This document shows, piece by piece, positions 9,301 through 21,250 of a DNA stretch of 64,000 nt. Each line of letters opens with the position of its first letter. Position 1 is the stretch's first letter. The notes under the pieces are model-generated. The model saw only the letters and a program-made list of their open reading frames with translations. It did no database searches and had not been told where the DNA came from. Where the stretch lies: NCBI GenBank assembly GCA_022824315.1, contig JAJEAC010000039.1, positions 1 through 64,000 of the forward strand. Direction: 5' to 3'. This DNA comes from Silicimonas sp. Its GTDB lineage: Bacteria; Pseudomonadota; Alphaproteobacteria; Rhodobacterales; Rhodobacteraceae. The position numbers and the translations under genes were made by a program.

Positions 9301-10040
9301 CCGCAGAGGCTCCTCTACTCACTTCTCGTCGCGTCGGCCGGGCGACTCCCCGGGCACTGACCGCATGTCGTCAGGATTCTGCCAGAAACCCCAAGCTTCA
9401 AGCCTTTTTTCTTCCAGTTGGTTCACATTTTTCGACAACGACGCCATTTTGCCCCGGATTCATCGCACTTTCGACCCTCAAATTCCTGGTTGACGCCAGG
9501 TAAAGGCCGGCGGAGGGCTTGACGAAGCGGTGCCCTTCTCAAGATCTCGCCCCAGCAAAGGTGGTGATTTGCCACGGACACGAGGAGGTGAGCGGGGTCG
9601 GTCGATGCGACGTGCCCCTTGTCATCGCGCGTCACTGCACCCAGCTTCAGCGGCTGACTTGCGTGCCGCCAATCGACCGGGTGAAGTGTCTTGTGTTCGG
9701 CGCTGGGAAGAACAGCTTCAATCTCGCCGCGCGAATCACCGTCAGCAGCCTCCGGTCCGACGGTTCTCAGAACGACGAAGCGGGCTGCCTCTATCCAGAT
9801 CTTGTGGCAGGGCCAAGCGCATTGCGGACCTTGTCAGTGACCGCCGACAATGGCGTGGCCGCACGGTTCCTCATTTCGCCCAGCACGTTGACCGCTGTCA
9901 CGCGTTCCGCCCATCTTGGTCCAAGGGCGGCCTCAGGGTCGGCCCAAGCCTGAACCGGATGACCCAAATCGCATCTGAAACGTGCGCTCGAGACGGCCCT
10001 CCCTGAACGGGCAGTGCGGCTCGGAGGCTGTTCGCGAGCT
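9301..10040. other. 740-base stretch without a recognisable gene
   Basis: Between clpA and gloB I see no convincing gene. A minus-strand frame ending near 9791 reads PEAALGPRWAERVTAVNVLG and then KVRNALGPATRSG before its stop. It could be the worn tail of an old gene, but I cannot place it in a family. The clpA promoter must lie at the left end. The place where clpS would be expected is empty. Confidence 0.4.
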
Positions 10041-10808
10041 TCAAAACGCGTCCTTTCTCCGGCGAATCTCGCCAAACACCTCCGCGTCGCTTGCACCGCT
10101 CATGCCGAGTCCCGACTTGATCTCCGCGATGCCTGCGCGGAGGAACGGATTGGTCGCAAGCTCCTCCGACAGCAGCGACGGCACGGTCGGCTCCCCCCTG
10201 GAACGGGCCTCGGCGATTCGCGCGATGCGCTCCTGAAGCGCCGAGCTGTCCGGCTCGATGGTGATCGCGAATCGTCCGTTCGCCTCCGTGTATTCGTGCC
10301 CGGAACAAATGGTCGTGTCGCCCGGAAATTCCGAAATCTTGCAGAGGCTCGCCCACATCTGGTCCATTGTGCCCTCGAACACGCGCCCGCAGCCAAGGGC
10401 CATGAGACTGTCGGCGGTGAATGCGACTTTCGCGGCCGGCACGTGGAAGGCTATGTGTCCAACCGTATGCCCCGAAACGTCGATAACCGCCGTCTCTGCG
10501 CCCAGCAGCTCGAACCGGTCGCCTTCGGATACGGCGAGATCCAGGGGCGGCAATCGGCCCGCGTCCGCCGCCGCGCCGACCACACGCACCTCGCTGCCAA
10601 TGCCGGCCTTCAGCGCGTCCAGTCCCTGAACATGGTCTGCATGATGGTGTGTCAGGAGGATGTCCGTGACGGTCACGTCCCGTGCCGCGATTTCCGATAG
10701 AATCGGCGCAGCCTCCGGCACGTCCACCACGGCCGCATTTCCCCCGCTCGCCAGCAGGAACGCGTAATTGTCCTCAAGACATGGAATCGTGATGATCTCA
10801 AAAGACAT
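10041..10808 (-). CDS. gloB: Hydroxyacylglutathione hydrolase (glyoxalase II)
   Basis: 255 residues of the metallo-beta-lactamase fold. It hydrolyses S-D-lactoylglutathione to D-lactate and glutathione, the second step of methylglyoxal detoxification. The binuclear metal motif is LLTHHHADHVQG (about residues 51-62). Further ligands are the His in DVSGHTVGHIAFH, the Asp in FTADSLMALGCGRVFEG and the His in CSGHEYTEAN. The C-terminal substrate domain is present (NPFLRAG). It is divergent from a SAM-methyltransferase gene, an arrangement I associate with Rhodobacteraceae. Confidence 0.95.
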   Translation of the reverse strand: MSFEIITIPCLEDNYAFLLASGGNAAVVDVPEAAPILSEIAARDVTVTDILLTHHHADHVQGLDALKAGIGSEVRVVGAAADAGRLPPLDLAVSEGDRFELLGAETAVIDVSGHTVGHIAFHVPAAKVAFTADSLMALGCGRVFEGTMDQMWASLCKISEFPGDTTICSGHEYTEANGRFAITIEPDSSALQERIARIAEARSRGEPTVPSLLSEELATNPFLRAGIAEIKSGLGMSGASDAEVFGEIRRRKDAF

Positions 10809-10870
10809 GGCAATACCCTTTCGCGCCGTTATGCTGGCACCAATTGTCGGCTAAAGCTTCCGGGAGAGCA

Positions 10871-11617
10871 ATGCACTTCGACGTGGTCGACCTTGACGCC
10901 TTCTACGGCAAGACCCGTCTTGGACGGATCGCGCGCGGCGCCATTCGGGCCCGCATGCACGAACTCTGGCCCGACACGCGGGGTTTGAATGTCCTGGGAT
11001 TCGGATTCGCGGTTCCGCTCCTCGGGCCATATCTTGATGCCGCGCATCGCGTGACCGCGCTGATGCCGGGTCGGCAGGGCGTGAAGCACTGGCCGTCCGG
11101 GCAGCCCAACGTGTCGGTGCTCTGCGAGGAAACCCTGTGGCCCGTCGAGACCGACAGCGTTGACCGTCTGATCATCCTTCACGGGCTTGAGGCCAGCGAA
11201 CATCCGATCGCGCTTCTCGACGAGTGCTATCGCGTACTCGCACCGGAGGGCCGTGGCATCCTTGTCGTGCCGAACCGCGCCGGGTTGTGGTCGAGCCGCG
11301 ACGCGACACCCTTCGGATTCGGGCGGCCCTACACGCTCGGCCAGCTAGAAGGCATGCTCTCCGCAATCGGCCTCGCGCCAAAGCGACACCTTGCGGCACT
11401 TTACCAGCCACCCAGTGAACGGCGCTTCTGGCTCAGGACCGGCCCGTTCTGGGAAAGGCTGGGGGCACGGGTCGCAAATCGCTTCGCCGGGGGCGTGCTT
11501 CTCGTCGAAATCACCAAGCAGGTTCCGGCACCACCCCGAGCCGGATTGGCGGAGGCGATCAAGCGTCCCCTCGGCGTCCTGGACGGAATCGCGGTCCCTG
11601 GACCCAAGCCCGTCTGA
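10871..11617 (+). CDS. Class I SAM-dependent methyltransferase, substrate unknown
   Basis: 248 residues. It begins [19 protein letters not shown] and has a degenerate nucleotide-loop segment, [19 protein letters not shown], at about residues 39-57. A methyltransferase core follows ([20 protein letters not shown], then [20 protein letters not shown]). This is the Methyltransf_11 kind of architecture. The start at 10871 follows CGGGAGAGCA and fits better than the upstream ATG at 10844. It is divergent from gloB across about 60 bases. The substrate cannot be inferred. Confidence 0.8.
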   Translation: MHFDVVDLDAFYGKTRLGRIARGAIRARMHELWPDTRGLNVLGFGFAVPLLGPYLDAAHRVTALMPGRQGVKHWPSGQPNVSVLCEETLWPVETDSVDRLIILHGLEASEHPIALLDECYRVLAPEGRGILVVPNRAGLWSSRDATPFGFGRPYTLGQLEGMLSAIGLAPKRHLAALYQPPSERRFWLRTGPFWERLGARVANRFAGGVLLVEITKQVPAPPRAGLAEAIKRPLGVLDGIAVPGPKPV

Positions 11618-11864
11618 ACAGGATCAGGTGGAATCGGCGAGAAGTGGCCACACGTTTCGTACTTGCAACGCTGCATTCGGTCGCACCTGGACCAAGTGGC
11701 TGGAATGTGGCGAGATTTGCGTTGCTGCACGGGTTGCCTACCCTGTTGCGGCACGGAAATTCCTCTGCTACACGACCGCTGATCTGCTCGCGGGACGTGC
11801 CCGCCGACATTGGCCAATTGCGTCGGCAACCTGGCGGAAGCGGCAGGCTTGGGAAAGGGGACAA

Positions 11865-12425
11865 GTGTCGGAATCCGCCTCAATTTCTTCTGGAATTGCC
11901 GCTCGCTACGCGACGGCCGTTTTCGAATTGGCGATTGATGGCGACGGGCTTGACCGCCTCGAGCGGGATGTTGACGCGCTGGATGCGGTCATTTCCGAAA
12001 GCGAGGATTTTCGCAGGCTGATACGCTCGCCGATCTATTCGCGCGACGACCAGGGAAATGCCGTTGCGGCCATTGCCGCATGCATGGACCTCTCGGGCAC
12101 GATGGCGAACGCCCTCGGGCTGATGGCGTCACGGCGACGTCTCTTCGTGTTGCCCCAGCTTGTCATCGCACTCCGTCGACTCATCGCGGACGAGAAGGGC
12201 GAAGTGACCGCCGAGGTGCGTACTGCGACAATCCTCACGGATGAGCAGAGAACACGGCTTGCCGCCGCGCTCAAGGCATCCGTCCGCAAGGAAGTGAAGA
12301 TGAACGTTGCCGTTGATGACAGCCTAATCGGCGGCCTGGTCGTCAGGGTGGGATCGAAGATGATCGACACTTCGATCGCATCGAGGCTTGCGGCCCTGCA
12401 AAACACAATGAACGAGGTCGGATAG
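11865..12425 (+). CDS. atpH: F0F1 ATP synthase subunit delta
   Basis: 186 residues of the OSCP/delta family, part of the peripheral stalk that joins F1 to F0. The typical start is [17 protein letters not shown] (about residues 7-23), and the conserved C-terminal part is [17 protein letters not shown]. It uses GTG at 11865, placed 7-8 bases after AAAGGGGA. Its stop abuts the atpA start with no spacer. First gene of atpHAGDC, the usual alphaproteobacterial F1 operon that is separate from the F0 genes; no F0 gene is in the window. Confidence 0.95.
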   Translation: MSESASISSGIAARYATAVFELAIDGDGLDRLERDVDALDAVISESEDFRRLIRSPIYSRDDQGNAVAAIAACMDLSGTMANALGLMASRRRLFVLPQLVIALRRLIADEKGEVTAEVRTATILTDEQRTRLAAALKASVRKEVKMNVAVDDSLIGGLVVRVGSKMIDTSIASRLAALQNTMNEVG

Positions 12426-13964
12426 ATGACGATCCAAGCAGCAGAAATCTCTGCAATCCTCAAGGAGCAGATCAAGAATTTCGGCCAGGAAGCCGAGGTC
12501 GCCGAAGTGGGCCGCGTGCTCAGTGTCGGGGACGGCATTGCCCGCGTCTACGGTCTCGACAACGTCCAGGCCGGCGAGATGGTCGAATTCCCCGGCGGCA
12601 TCATGGGGATGGCCCTCAACCTCGAGAGCGACAATGTCGGCATCGTGATCTTCGGCTCGGACCGGGACATCAAGGAAGGCGACACGGTCAAGCGCACGAA
12701 CGCAATCGTGGACGTGCCGGCCGGGGACGCGCTTCTTGGGCGCGTCGTGGACGGTCTCGGCAATCCGCTCGACGACAAGGGCCCGATAATGGCAACCGAG
12801 CGCCGGATTGCAGACGTGAAGGCGCCCGGCATCATCCCGCGCCGGTCCGTGCACGAGCCCATGGCCACGGGGCTCAAAGCGGTAGACGCCATGATCCCGA
12901 TCGGCCGGGGCCAGCGGGAGCTCATCATCGGCGACCGGCAGACCGGAAAGACTGCCTTGGCGCTGGACACGATCCTGAACCAGAAGTCGTACAATGACGC
13001 CGCCGGCGATGACGAAAGCAAGAAGCTCTATTGCGTCTACGTCGCGGTCGGACAAAAGCGGTCGACCGTCGCGCAGCTCGTCAGAAAGCTCGAGGAATCG
13101 GGCGCGATCGACTATACGATCGTCGTTGCGGCCACCGCCTCGGAACCGGCTCCGCTGCAGTTTCTCGCGCCCTATGCCGCAACGGCAATGGCGGAGTATT
13201 TCCGGGACAATGGCCGCCATGCGCTGATCATCTACGACGATCTCTCCAAGCAAGCCGTGTCCTATCGCCAGATGTCGCTTCTTCTCCGCCGTCCGCCTGG
13301 ACGCGAAGCCTATCCGGGCGACGTGTTCTACCTGCATTCGCGGCTTCTCGAACGCTCGGCGAAGCTCAACGAGGACAACGGCGCGGGATCGCTGACGGCA
13401 CTGCCCATAATCGAGACCCAGGGCGGGGACGTGTCGGCCTTCATCCCGACCAACGTGATCTCGATCACCGATGGCCAGATTTTCCTTGAAACGGACCTCT
13501 TCTACCAAGGCATCCGTCCGGCGGTTAACACCGGCCTCTCGGTCTCGCGCGTCGGCTCCTCCGCCCAGACCGCCTCGATGAAGTCGGTCGCAGGATCGAT
13601 CAAGCTTGAACTTGCCCAGTACCGCGAGATGGCGGCCTTTGCGCAGTTCGGCTCCGATCTCGATGCGGCGACGCAACGTCTCCTGAACCGTGGCGCACGA
13701 CTGACGGAGCTCATGAAGCAGCCGCAGTACTCGCCGCTGACCAACGCGGAAATCGTCTGTGTCATCTTTTCCGGCATCAACGGATATCTCGACGGGATCG
13801 AGCTAGGCGACGTGGGACGCTTCGAACGGGGCCTGACCAACCACCTGCGCTCCAAGCACCAGGATCTTCTCGACTGGATCACCGCCGAGGATCCAAAAGT
13901 CACCGGCGACGCCGCGGACAGGATCAAGGCGGCAATTGACGAATTCGCCAACGACTTCTCGTAA
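12426..13964 (+). CDS. atpA: F0F1 ATP synthase subunit alpha
   Basis: 512 residues. It carries a non-catalytic nucleotide site: the P-loop [13 protein letters not shown] lies at about residues 169-181. The N-terminal beta-barrel ([19 protein letters not shown]) and the C-terminal signature [17 protein letters not shown] with the arginine finger are intact. It forms the F1 hexamer with beta. It directly follows atpH and is followed by atpG after 29 bases. Confidence 0.98.
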   Translation: MTIQAAEISAILKEQIKNFGQEAEVAEVGRVLSVGDGIARVYGLDNVQAGEMVEFPGGIMGMALNLESDNVGIVIFGSDRDIKEGDTVKRTNAIVDVPAGDALLGRVVDGLGNPLDDKGPIMATERRIADVKAPGIIPRRSVHEPMATGLKAVDAMIPIGRGQRELIIGDRQTGKTALALDTILNQKSYNDAAGDDESKKLYCVYVAVGQKRSTVAQLVRKLEESGAIDYTIVVAATASEPAPLQFLAPYAATAMAEYFRDNGRHALIIYDDLSKQAVSYRQMSLLLRRPPGREAYPGDVFYLHSRLLERSAKLNEDNGAGSLTALPIIETQGGDVSAFIPTNVISITDGQIFLETDLFYQGIRPAVNTGLSVSRVGSSAQTASMKSVAGSIKLELAQYREMAAFAQFGSDLDAATQRLLNRGARLTELMKQPQYSPLTNAEIVCVIFSGINGYLDGIELGDVGRFERGLTNHLRSKHQDLLDWITAEDPKVTGDAADRIKAAIDEFANDFS

Positions 13965-13993
13965 TCTCGGAACCGGCCTGAAGGACAGCAGCA

Positions 13994-14854
13994 ATGCCGA
14001 GTCTCAAGGACCTCAAGACGCGGATCGACTCCGTCAAATCGACCCGGAAGATCACGCAGGCGATGCAGATGGTCGCGGCTGCCAAGTTGCGCCGTGCCGA
14101 GGAGGCCGCGTCGGCTGCCCGGCCTTACGCCGAGCGGTTCGACGCCGTTCTGGCCGGATTGGCGGGCGGCATCGGAGAAGACGGCCCGAAGCTCCTGAAG
14201 GGCACGGGCTCGGACCAGACCTGGCTACTCGTGGTCATGACGTCCGAACGCGGGCTCTGCGGCGGCTTCAACTCCTCGATCGTGAGACTTGCAAAGGCCC
14301 AGGCCAAGAAACTCGTCGACGACGGCAAGACGGTGAAGATCCTCACCGTTGGCAAGAAAGGGCGTGAGCAGCTCCGTCGCGATTACGGCGACCACTTTGT
14401 CGGCCATGTCGATCTCTCTGAAGTGAAGAGGGTCGGCTACACCAACGCGCAGGACATTGCCTCAGACATCATTGGCCGCTTCGACGCCGGGGAATTCGAC
14501 GTCGCAATGATCTATTTCAACAAGTTCGAAAGCGTCATCTCGCAGGTTCCGCAGGAACTGCAGATCATCCCCGCGAAGATCGAGGCCAGCGAAGACGCCA
14601 CAGTCTTCGATTACGAGCCCGGCGATGAGGAGATCCTTGTGGAGCTCTTGCCGCGCGGCGTCGCGACACAGATCCTTGCGGCACTTCTCGAAAACGGCGC
14701 CTCCGAGCAAGGCGCACGAATGAGCGCCATGGACAACGCGACCCGCAATGCCGGCGAGATGATCGACAAGCTCACGATCCAGTTCAACCGAACCCGGCAG
14801 GCGGTCATCACCAACGAGCTGATTGAAATCATTTCGGGCGCAGAGGCGCTCTGA
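13994..14854 (+). CDS. atpG: F0F1 ATP synthase subunit gamma
   Basis: 286 residues, the central rotor shaft of F1. The N-terminal helix signature [20 protein letters not shown] and the C-terminal helix ([20 protein letters not shown], then [19 protein letters not shown]) are typical. The middle domain ([14 protein letters not shown]) is present. It lies between atpA and atpD with short spacers, consistent with one transcript. Confidence 0.97.
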   Translation: MPSLKDLKTRIDSVKSTRKITQAMQMVAAAKLRRAEEAASAARPYAERFDAVLAGLAGGIGEDGPKLLKGTGSDQTWLLVVMTSERGLCGGFNSSIVRLAKAQAKKLVDDGKTVKILTVGKKGREQLRRDYGDHFVGHVDLSEVKRVGYTNAQDIASDIIGRFDAGEFDVAMIYFNKFESVISQVPQELQIIPAKIEASEDATVFDYEPGDEEILVELLPRGVATQILAALLENGASEQGARMSAMDNATRNAGEMIDKLTIQFNRTRQAVITNELIEIISGAEAL

Positions 14855-16297
<1,443 letters not shown>

Positions 16298-16306
16298 GGA
16301 GTCTGC

Positions 16307-16699
16307 ATGTCTGGCACAATGCAATTCGACTTGGTTTCGCCCGAACGCAGTCTCGCTTCGGGACAGGCCAGTTCAATCCTGATCCCCGGGTCTGACGGGG
16401 ACATGGTGGCCATGCCGGATCATGCTCCGGTGGTGACCGGGCTTCGCCCGGGCATCGTCGCTGCGGAGATCGATGGTGGCGTGCAGGAATACGTCGTGAC
16501 CGGGGGCTTTGCCCAGATCACGAAGGAAGGCGCGACGGTGCTTGCCGACGAGGCTCTGCCGAAAGCGGACGCCACGTCCGAGTTCCTTGACGTGCGCATT
16601 GCCGCCGCAAGGGAAAGCCAGGGCGGCTCGGCCGGGGCAACTGCAGACGAGGCGGCAAAGCGCGTTGCCGATCTCGAGACGCTGAAAGGCATGCTCTGA
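16307..16699 (+). CDS. atpC: F0F1 ATP synthase subunit epsilon
   Basis: 130 residues with the epsilon beta-sandwich start (MQFDLVSPERSLASGQASSI, after three residues) and the signature region GSDGDMVAMPDHAPVVTGLRPG. The C-terminal helical part is short and alanine-rich. It couples rotation and can inhibit ATP hydrolysis. Last gene of the atp operon, 9 bases after atpD. Confidence 0.95.
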   Translation: MSGTMQFDLVSPERSLASGQASSILIPGSDGDMVAMPDHAPVVTGLRPGIVAAEIDGGVQEYVVTGGFAQITKEGATVLADEALPKADATSEFLDVRIAAARESQGGSAGATADEAAKRVADLETLKGML

Positions 16700-17059
16700 G
16701 GTCTGCATGTGAGCCCGAGAACAGCTCGCAGCAGACACGCAATGACATTCAAATCAACGCTCGCGCTTAGGGTCTGGACCCATCGGGATCCGGCGACGTG
16801 CGCCAATCGCTGATCACGAGAATCTCCAGGCCGCACTCCGTGACGGACGCGAAGCGGCAAGCCGGGTCTGCAGCCATGACGCGGACTGGTTGCACAAGGC
16901 ATCGAAGGGCTCTCCCATCATCCCGGTCCACGTCACAAATGGCTCTGCAGATCCCGCCACCGGACCAATGAGCCGATTCGTACGCCTGAACGACTGATGC
17001 CCGGGTGTCCATCTTGCATCGTGGCCGTGATCGTCATGCCCAGTTTGCAGGTCCGGACA
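16700..17059. other. Gene-free stretch after the atp operon
   Basis: 360 bases between convergent atpC and the alkyltransferase gene. One minus-strand frame (16767-17012) is open, but its composition and sequence do not look like a protein. I see no strong hairpin with a T-run, so where atp transcription ends is unclear. Confidence 0.4.
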
Positions 17060-17911
17060 TTACGCGGTCACGGCGGACTCCCATGCGAGCATGGCGCGCT
17101 TCACGGGCAAGCCCCAATGGTACCCCCCCAACCCGCCTGATTTTCGAAGTGCGCGATGGCATGGAATGAGCCAGGAAATAGGGTTCCGCCCGACCGCAGT
17201 GCCAACGGCCCTGACGGCCTTTGGAGCACCAATGACCCGTGCGATGTCGGAATACGTCGTCACGCGACCCGTCGGAATGTGCAGGAGCGCCTCCCACACC
17301 TTGATCTGAAAGGGGGCGCCGATCAGGAACAGCGGCACTGGCCCGTCAGTTCGGCCGCTCTTCGGAAAGGCCGACGCAACAACCGGGGCGAGAACTGCAG
17401 GATTCTCCTGGTAGTCTGCCATCGGCCAGCGCGCCCGCAGATCTGCCATCGTCGCGCCCGCGCCGGCTTCAGCCGCAAACCCTATGCCGCAAATTCCCCT
17501 TGCCGTGCCCATGACAAGCGCCGGTCCGAAGGGACTGCCGAACCAGCCCCAGGAAATCTCCAGCCCGCCGCCGCCGCGTGCGTAGTCGCCGGGACTCATC
17601 GCCTCCCAGCGCACGAACAGGTCGTGCAGCCTTCCCGACCCCGACAGGCCCACTTCGTCCGCAGTTTCAAGCGTCGTGTGCCGCCCGGCCAAGAGCGCCT
17701 TCGCGTGATCGAGCTTCAGCCACTGTTGGTACCGCTTGGGCGAAACCCCGACCCAGCGACTGAATATCCGCTGAAAATGCGCCGGGCTCATGTGCATTTC
17801 TGACGCAATCTCTTCCAGCGAAAGATCCCGGGCGCCTGCATCGATCAGTTCGATCGCACGCCGCACCAGCTGGTAGTGGTATCCGGTTTCCGGTTCCGAC
17901 ATGTCGTTCAT
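17060..17911 (-). CDS. AraC-type regulator fused to methylated-DNA-cysteine methyltransferase
   Basis: 283 residues. Residues about 10-105 are an AraC helix-turn-helix pair (LSLEEIASEMHMSPAHFQRI). The rest is an O6-alkylguanine-DNA alkyltransferase: a ribonuclease-like N domain, then FQIKVWEALLHIPTGRVTTY, the acceptor cysteine in PISWLIPCHRALRKSGG, and GGYHWGLPVKRAML. The enzyme takes the alkyl group from damaged guanine. It resembles Ada but lacks the N-terminal zinc domain that senses phosphotriesters. The start at 17911 follows AAGGGATG; an in-frame ATG at 17929 is an alternative. It is divergent from nth, another DNA-repair gene, across 114 bases. Confidence 0.9.
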   Translation of the reverse strand: MNDMSEPETGYHYQLVRRAIELIDAGARDLSLEEIASEMHMSPAHFQRIFSRWVGVSPKRYQQWLKLDHAKALLAGRHTTLETADEVGLSGSGRLHDLFVRWEAMSPGDYARGGGGLEISWGWFGSPFGPALVMGTARGICGIGFAAEAGAGATMADLRARWPMADYQENPAVLAPVVASAFPKSGRTDGPVPLFLIGAPFQIKVWEALLHIPTGRVTTYSDIARVIGAPKAVRAVGTAVGRNPISWLIPCHRALRKSGGLGGYHWGLPVKRAMLAWESAVTA

Positions 17912-18025
17912 CTTTGCATCCCTTGGCATCCTGTCCCAGAACTTATGCGTCGTCAGGCAAAAGACGACCCGCATCTTGCGAGAAACGCTTGCCGCCAACT
18001 CCCCGTTCCGCCAGAAACGCGGTCC

Positions 18026-18670
18026 ATGGCCAAGCAATTGCCCTTTCAGACGCTTGTCGAGATCTTCACGCGGTTCCGCGCGGCTGAGGCAGAGCCCAAA
18101 GGCGAACTTCAGCACGTCAACGCCTACACGCTCGTCGTGGCCGTGGCCCTTTCCGCCCAGGCAACGGATGCTGGTGTCAACAAGGCCACGCGCAAACTCT
18201 TCAAGATCGCGGACACACCCCGGAAAATGCTGGATCTCGGCGAGGACGGCCTCATCGAGCACATCAGGTCGATCGGGCTCTATCGCAACAAGGCCAAGAA
18301 CGTCATGCGGCTCTCGCGCATCCTTGTCGACGAGTACGACGGCGAAGTTCCCTCCTCTCGGTCCGCCCTGCAATCCCTGCCTGGCGTCGGCCGAAAGACC
18401 GCCAATGTCGTCCTGAACATGTGGTGGGGTCATCCTGCCCAAGCGGTCGATACGCATATCTTCCGTGTCGGCAACCGCACGGGGATCGCGCCCGGCAAGG
18501 ATGTCGATGCAGTCGAGCGTGCCATCGAGGACAACGTGCCAGCGGAATTCCAGCGCCACGCCCATCACTGGCTGATCCTGCATGGACGATACACCTGCGT
18601 CGCGCGCAAGCCGAAATGCGGCGCCTGCCTGATCCGCGACCTGTGCCGGTTCGAGGACAAGGTGGAATGA
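18026..18670 (+). CDS. nth: Endonuclease III (DNA glycosylase/AP lyase)
   Basis: 214 residues. It removes oxidised pyrimidines and cuts at the abasic site. The helix-hairpin-helix is LPGVGRKTANVVLN with the catalytic Lys, followed by the catalytic Asp in AVDTHIFRVGNRTG. The 4Fe-4S loop is CVARKPKCGACLIRDLC (Cys spacing 6-2-5). The start at 18026 gives a normal family N-terminus; an in-frame ATG at 17945 would add 27 residues. Its stop overlaps the next start as ATGA, so the two are translated together. Confidence 0.96.
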   Translation: MAKQLPFQTLVEIFTRFRAAEAEPKGELQHVNAYTLVVAVALSAQATDAGVNKATRKLFKIADTPRKMLDLGEDGLIEHIRSIGLYRNKAKNVMRLSRILVDEYDGEVPSSRSALQSLPGVGRKTANVVLNMWWGHPAQAVDTHIFRVGNRTGIAPGKDVDAVERAIEDNVPAEFQRHAHHWLILHGRYTCVARKPKCGACLIRDLCRFEDKVE

Positions 18671-19647
18671 GCTACGATGTCGTTGGCATCGGAAACGCGA
18701 TCGTCGACGTGATCTCGCCGGCAGACGATTCCTTTCTCGATCAAATGGGGATCGAGAAAGGAATCATGCAACTTGTGGAGCGCGAGCGCGGCGAGAGGCT
18801 CTACGGTGCAATGACGGACCGGGTGCAGGCCCCCGGCGGTTCGGTCGCAAACACGTTGGCGGGACTCGGCAATCTCGGGCTCAGGACCGGCTTCATCGGG
18901 CGCGTTCGGGACGATGCGCTCGGCAGGTTCTACGCAACTTCCTTGGCCGCGGGCGGAACCGATTTCGTGAACGAGCCGGCGGCGGGCGGAGACCTTCCGA
19001 CATCGCGCTCGATGATTTTCGTCTCGCCGGACGGCGAGCGGTCAATGAACACCTATCTCGGCATCTCGTCCGAACTGGGTCCTGACGACGTTCCGGACGA
19101 CGTGGCAGGTGCAACGAACATCCTCTTTCTCGAGGGCTATCTCTACGACAAGCCAAAAGGAAAGGAGGCGTTCGAGCGCGCGGCACGTCTCTGCCGCAAC
19201 GCCGGCGGGCGAGCGGGAATTGCGCTCTCGGACCCGTTCTGTGTTGATCGGCACCGAAGCGACTTTCGCCGCCTTGTTCGCGAACTTGATTGCGTCATTG
19301 GCAATCAGCATGAATGGGAATCGCTTTATCAGAGCGACCTCTCCGGGGCTCTCGATTCCGCAGCCGGGGATGCGGGCCTGGTGGTCGTCACCCGTTCCGG
19401 CGAGGACGTGATACTGATTCGGGGCAACGAGACGGAACGCGTCCCTGTCCGTCGGGCCGTGCCGGTGGACGCGACAGGCGCGGGCGATCTGTTCGCGGCC
19501 GGATTTCTCTACGGCTACGCTACAAGTCAGCCACTCGCAGTCGCCGGCCGAATGGGTTGCGTGGCGGCAGCGGAAGTCATTAGCCACTACGGTGCCCGGC
19601 CTGAAGCCGATCTCAAGGAACTGTTTCGGAAGAACGGCCTGATCTGA
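18667..19647 (+). CDS. PfkB-family sugar/nucleoside kinase, probable adenosine kinase
   Basis: 326 residues of the ribokinase/PfkB fold. It has the N-terminal GIGNAIVDVI, the glycine-rich PGGSVANTLAGLGNLGLRTG (about residues 57-76) and the C-terminal signature PVDATGAGDLFAAGFLYGYA with the catalytic Asp. Relatives in Rhodobacteraceae are annotated as adenosine kinase; the substrate is inferred only from that likeness. The start ATG overlaps the nth stop by four bases, indicating one operon. Confidence 0.88.
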   Translation: MSYDVVGIGNAIVDVISPADDSFLDQMGIEKGIMQLVERERGERLYGAMTDRVQAPGGSVANTLAGLGNLGLRTGFIGRVRDDALGRFYATSLAAGGTDFVNEPAAGGDLPTSRSMIFVSPDGERSMNTYLGISSELGPDDVPDDVAGATNILFLEGYLYDKPKGKEAFERAARLCRNAGGRAGIALSDPFCVDRHRSDFRRLVRELDCVIGNQHEWESLYQSDLSGALDSAAGDAGLVVVTRSGEDVILIRGNETERVPVRRAVPVDATGAGDLFAAGFLYGYATSQPLAVAGRMGCVAAAEVISHYGARPEADLKELFRKNGLI

Positions 19648-19830
19648 GGCCGTACAAGGTCACGTCGTCTGCATCGAGGCACGGAGATGACTTCCCTCCA
19701 TTGATCCAGGACGGATGACAGCGCGACCCCGACACGTTCATGCATCAACGCCGTCAATGTCTCGGGCCGCCCGGGCAGTAAAATTGCAATTCAGGAAGCG
19801 TAATTTTTCTTCCGCTGGCACGCATGCGGC

Positions 19831-21249
19831 CTATGCAGCGTCCCGCGCAAGCCGAACCGGCAGCTCGCGGGCCCAGGCGCTGATCGTGCCGGCCCCGAGG
19901 CAAACTACGATGTCGCCCGGTCGAGCCTCCGTGCGCACCAGCGACTCCAGTGCATCCTCGTTCTCCAGAGCACGTGCGTCCTTGTGCCCTTGATGTGCGA
20001 TCCCTGCCACAAGGTCTTCGCGAGTGGCTCCGGCAACCGGGTCCTCTCCGGCACCAAAGACATCGGCAATCGCCACAATGTCAGCATCGCTGAAACAACG
20101 GCAAAACTCGTCGAACAAGGACGACAGCCGAGAATATCTGTGCGGCTGATGAACCGCGACTATCCTCGTGTCAGGCCTGGTCGCCAGCGCCTGCCTTGCC
20201 GCAGCCAGAACCGCCGCGATCTCCACTGGATGATGACCGTAGTCGTCGATGATGGTGACGCCCCCAACTTCGCCCACTTTTGTGAACCGCCGATTGACGC
20301 CCTTGAACGCCGCCAACGCTTCGCGGATTTCCGAACCCTTCATGCCCAGGTGCCGTGCCACAGCCACGGCGCCAAGCCCGTTGGAGACGTTGTGGCTTCC
20401 CGGCATCGGAAGCGTGCAGTCCTTGATCACAGGCCCGTCGGCAAGTTCTATGTCGAAACGGGCCGCAGCGTTCTCATGGCGAAGGTTGACCGCCCGCACA
20501 TCTGCCTCCGGATTGAATCCAAACGTCATGATTCGCCGGTCCGTCACCCGGTCCGCAAGCGCTCGCACTTCGGGATTGTCGGTGCAAAGAACCGCCAGTC
20601 CATAGAACGGGATGTTCGACACGAAGTCCTCGAATCCCATCCGCAGGTCTTCCATCGTCCCCCAATGCTCCATGTGCTCCGGGTCGATGTTCGTCACGAT
20701 CGCAATGGTCGCAGGAAGCCGGTTGAAGGTGCCGTCCGATTCGTCGGCTTCAACCACCATCCATTCGCCGCTCCCGACACGCGCATTAGATCCGTAGGCG
20801 TGAATGATGCCGCCGTTGATCACCGTCGGATCAATGCCGCCGGCATCCAGCAAAGCTGCCACCAGCGTGGTCGTCGTGGTTTTTCCATGCGTGCCGGCGA
20901 CCGCAATATTGGACCGCAACCGCATGAGTTCGGCCAGCATTTCTGCGCGTCGAACGACCGGCAGGCCCCGCCTTCGTGCCTCTTCCCGTTCCGGGTTCCC
21001 GGGCTTGATGGCAGAGGAAATGACAATGACCTCGGCGCCCTCCAGATTCTCCGCACGCTGGCCTTCGAAAATCGTCGCCCCAAGGCGCGCCAGCCGCTCG
21101 GTAATCTTCGAGGATTTCAGATCTGAGCCCTGAACCATGTAGCCCGCTTCGATCAGCACCTCGGCGATGCCGGACATGCCAATGCCTCCGATTCCGACAA
21201 AGTGGATCGGGCCCATCTCCGTTGGAAGCTTGGTGACGGCTGCGTTCAT
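19831..21249 (-). CDS. murC: UDP-N-acetylmuramate-L-alanine ligase
   Basis: 472 residues. It adds L-alanine to UDP-MurNAc in peptidoglycan precursor synthesis. It has the N-terminal dinucleotide-like loop [18 protein letters not shown], the ATP loop [16 protein letters not shown] (about residues 115-130), the Mur-ligase central motif (EADESDGTF) and the C-terminal [12 protein letters not shown] and VHQPHRYSR. The ATG at 21249 lies one base after the murG stop; a longer open frame overlaps murG and is not real. Last gene of ftsW-murG-murC on the minus strand. Confidence 0.97.
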   Translation of the reverse strand: MNAAVTKLPTEMGPIHFVGIGGIGMSGIAEVLIEAGYMVQGSDLKSSKITERLARLGATIFEGQRAENLEGAEVIVISSAIKPGNPEREEARRRGLPVVRRAEMLAELMRLRSNIAVAGTHGKTTTTTLVAALLDAGGIDPTVINGGIIHAYGSNARVGSGEWMVVEADESDGTFNRLPATIAIVTNIDPEHMEHWGTMEDLRMGFEDFVSNIPFYGLAVLCTDNPEVRALADRVTDRRIMTFGFNPEADVRAVNLRHENAAARFDIELADGPVIKDCTLPMPGSHNVSNGLGAVAVARHLGMKGSEIREALAAFKGVNRRFTKVGEVGGVTIIDDYGHHPVEIAAVLAAARQALATRPDTRIVAVHQPHRYSRLSSLFDEFCRCFSDADIVAIADVFGAGEDPVAGATREDLVAGIAHQGHKDARALENEDALESLVRTEARPGDIVVCLGAGTISAWARELPVRLARDAA

Positions 21250-21250
21250 G

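Noticed and set aside
9519-9953. Plus-strand open frame of 144 codons between clpA and gloB
   Set aside because: No family likeness, no ribosome binding site and poor protein character; the opposite strand has equally long frames.
16767-17012. Minus-strand 81-codon frame after atpC
   Set aside because: Codon use and composition do not look like neighbouring genes, and no domain is recognisable.
19790-19820. GGAAG/CTTCC hairpin with an A/T-rich loop between the PfkB gene and murC
   Set aside because: Only five pairs and a ten-base loop; too weak to call a terminator.
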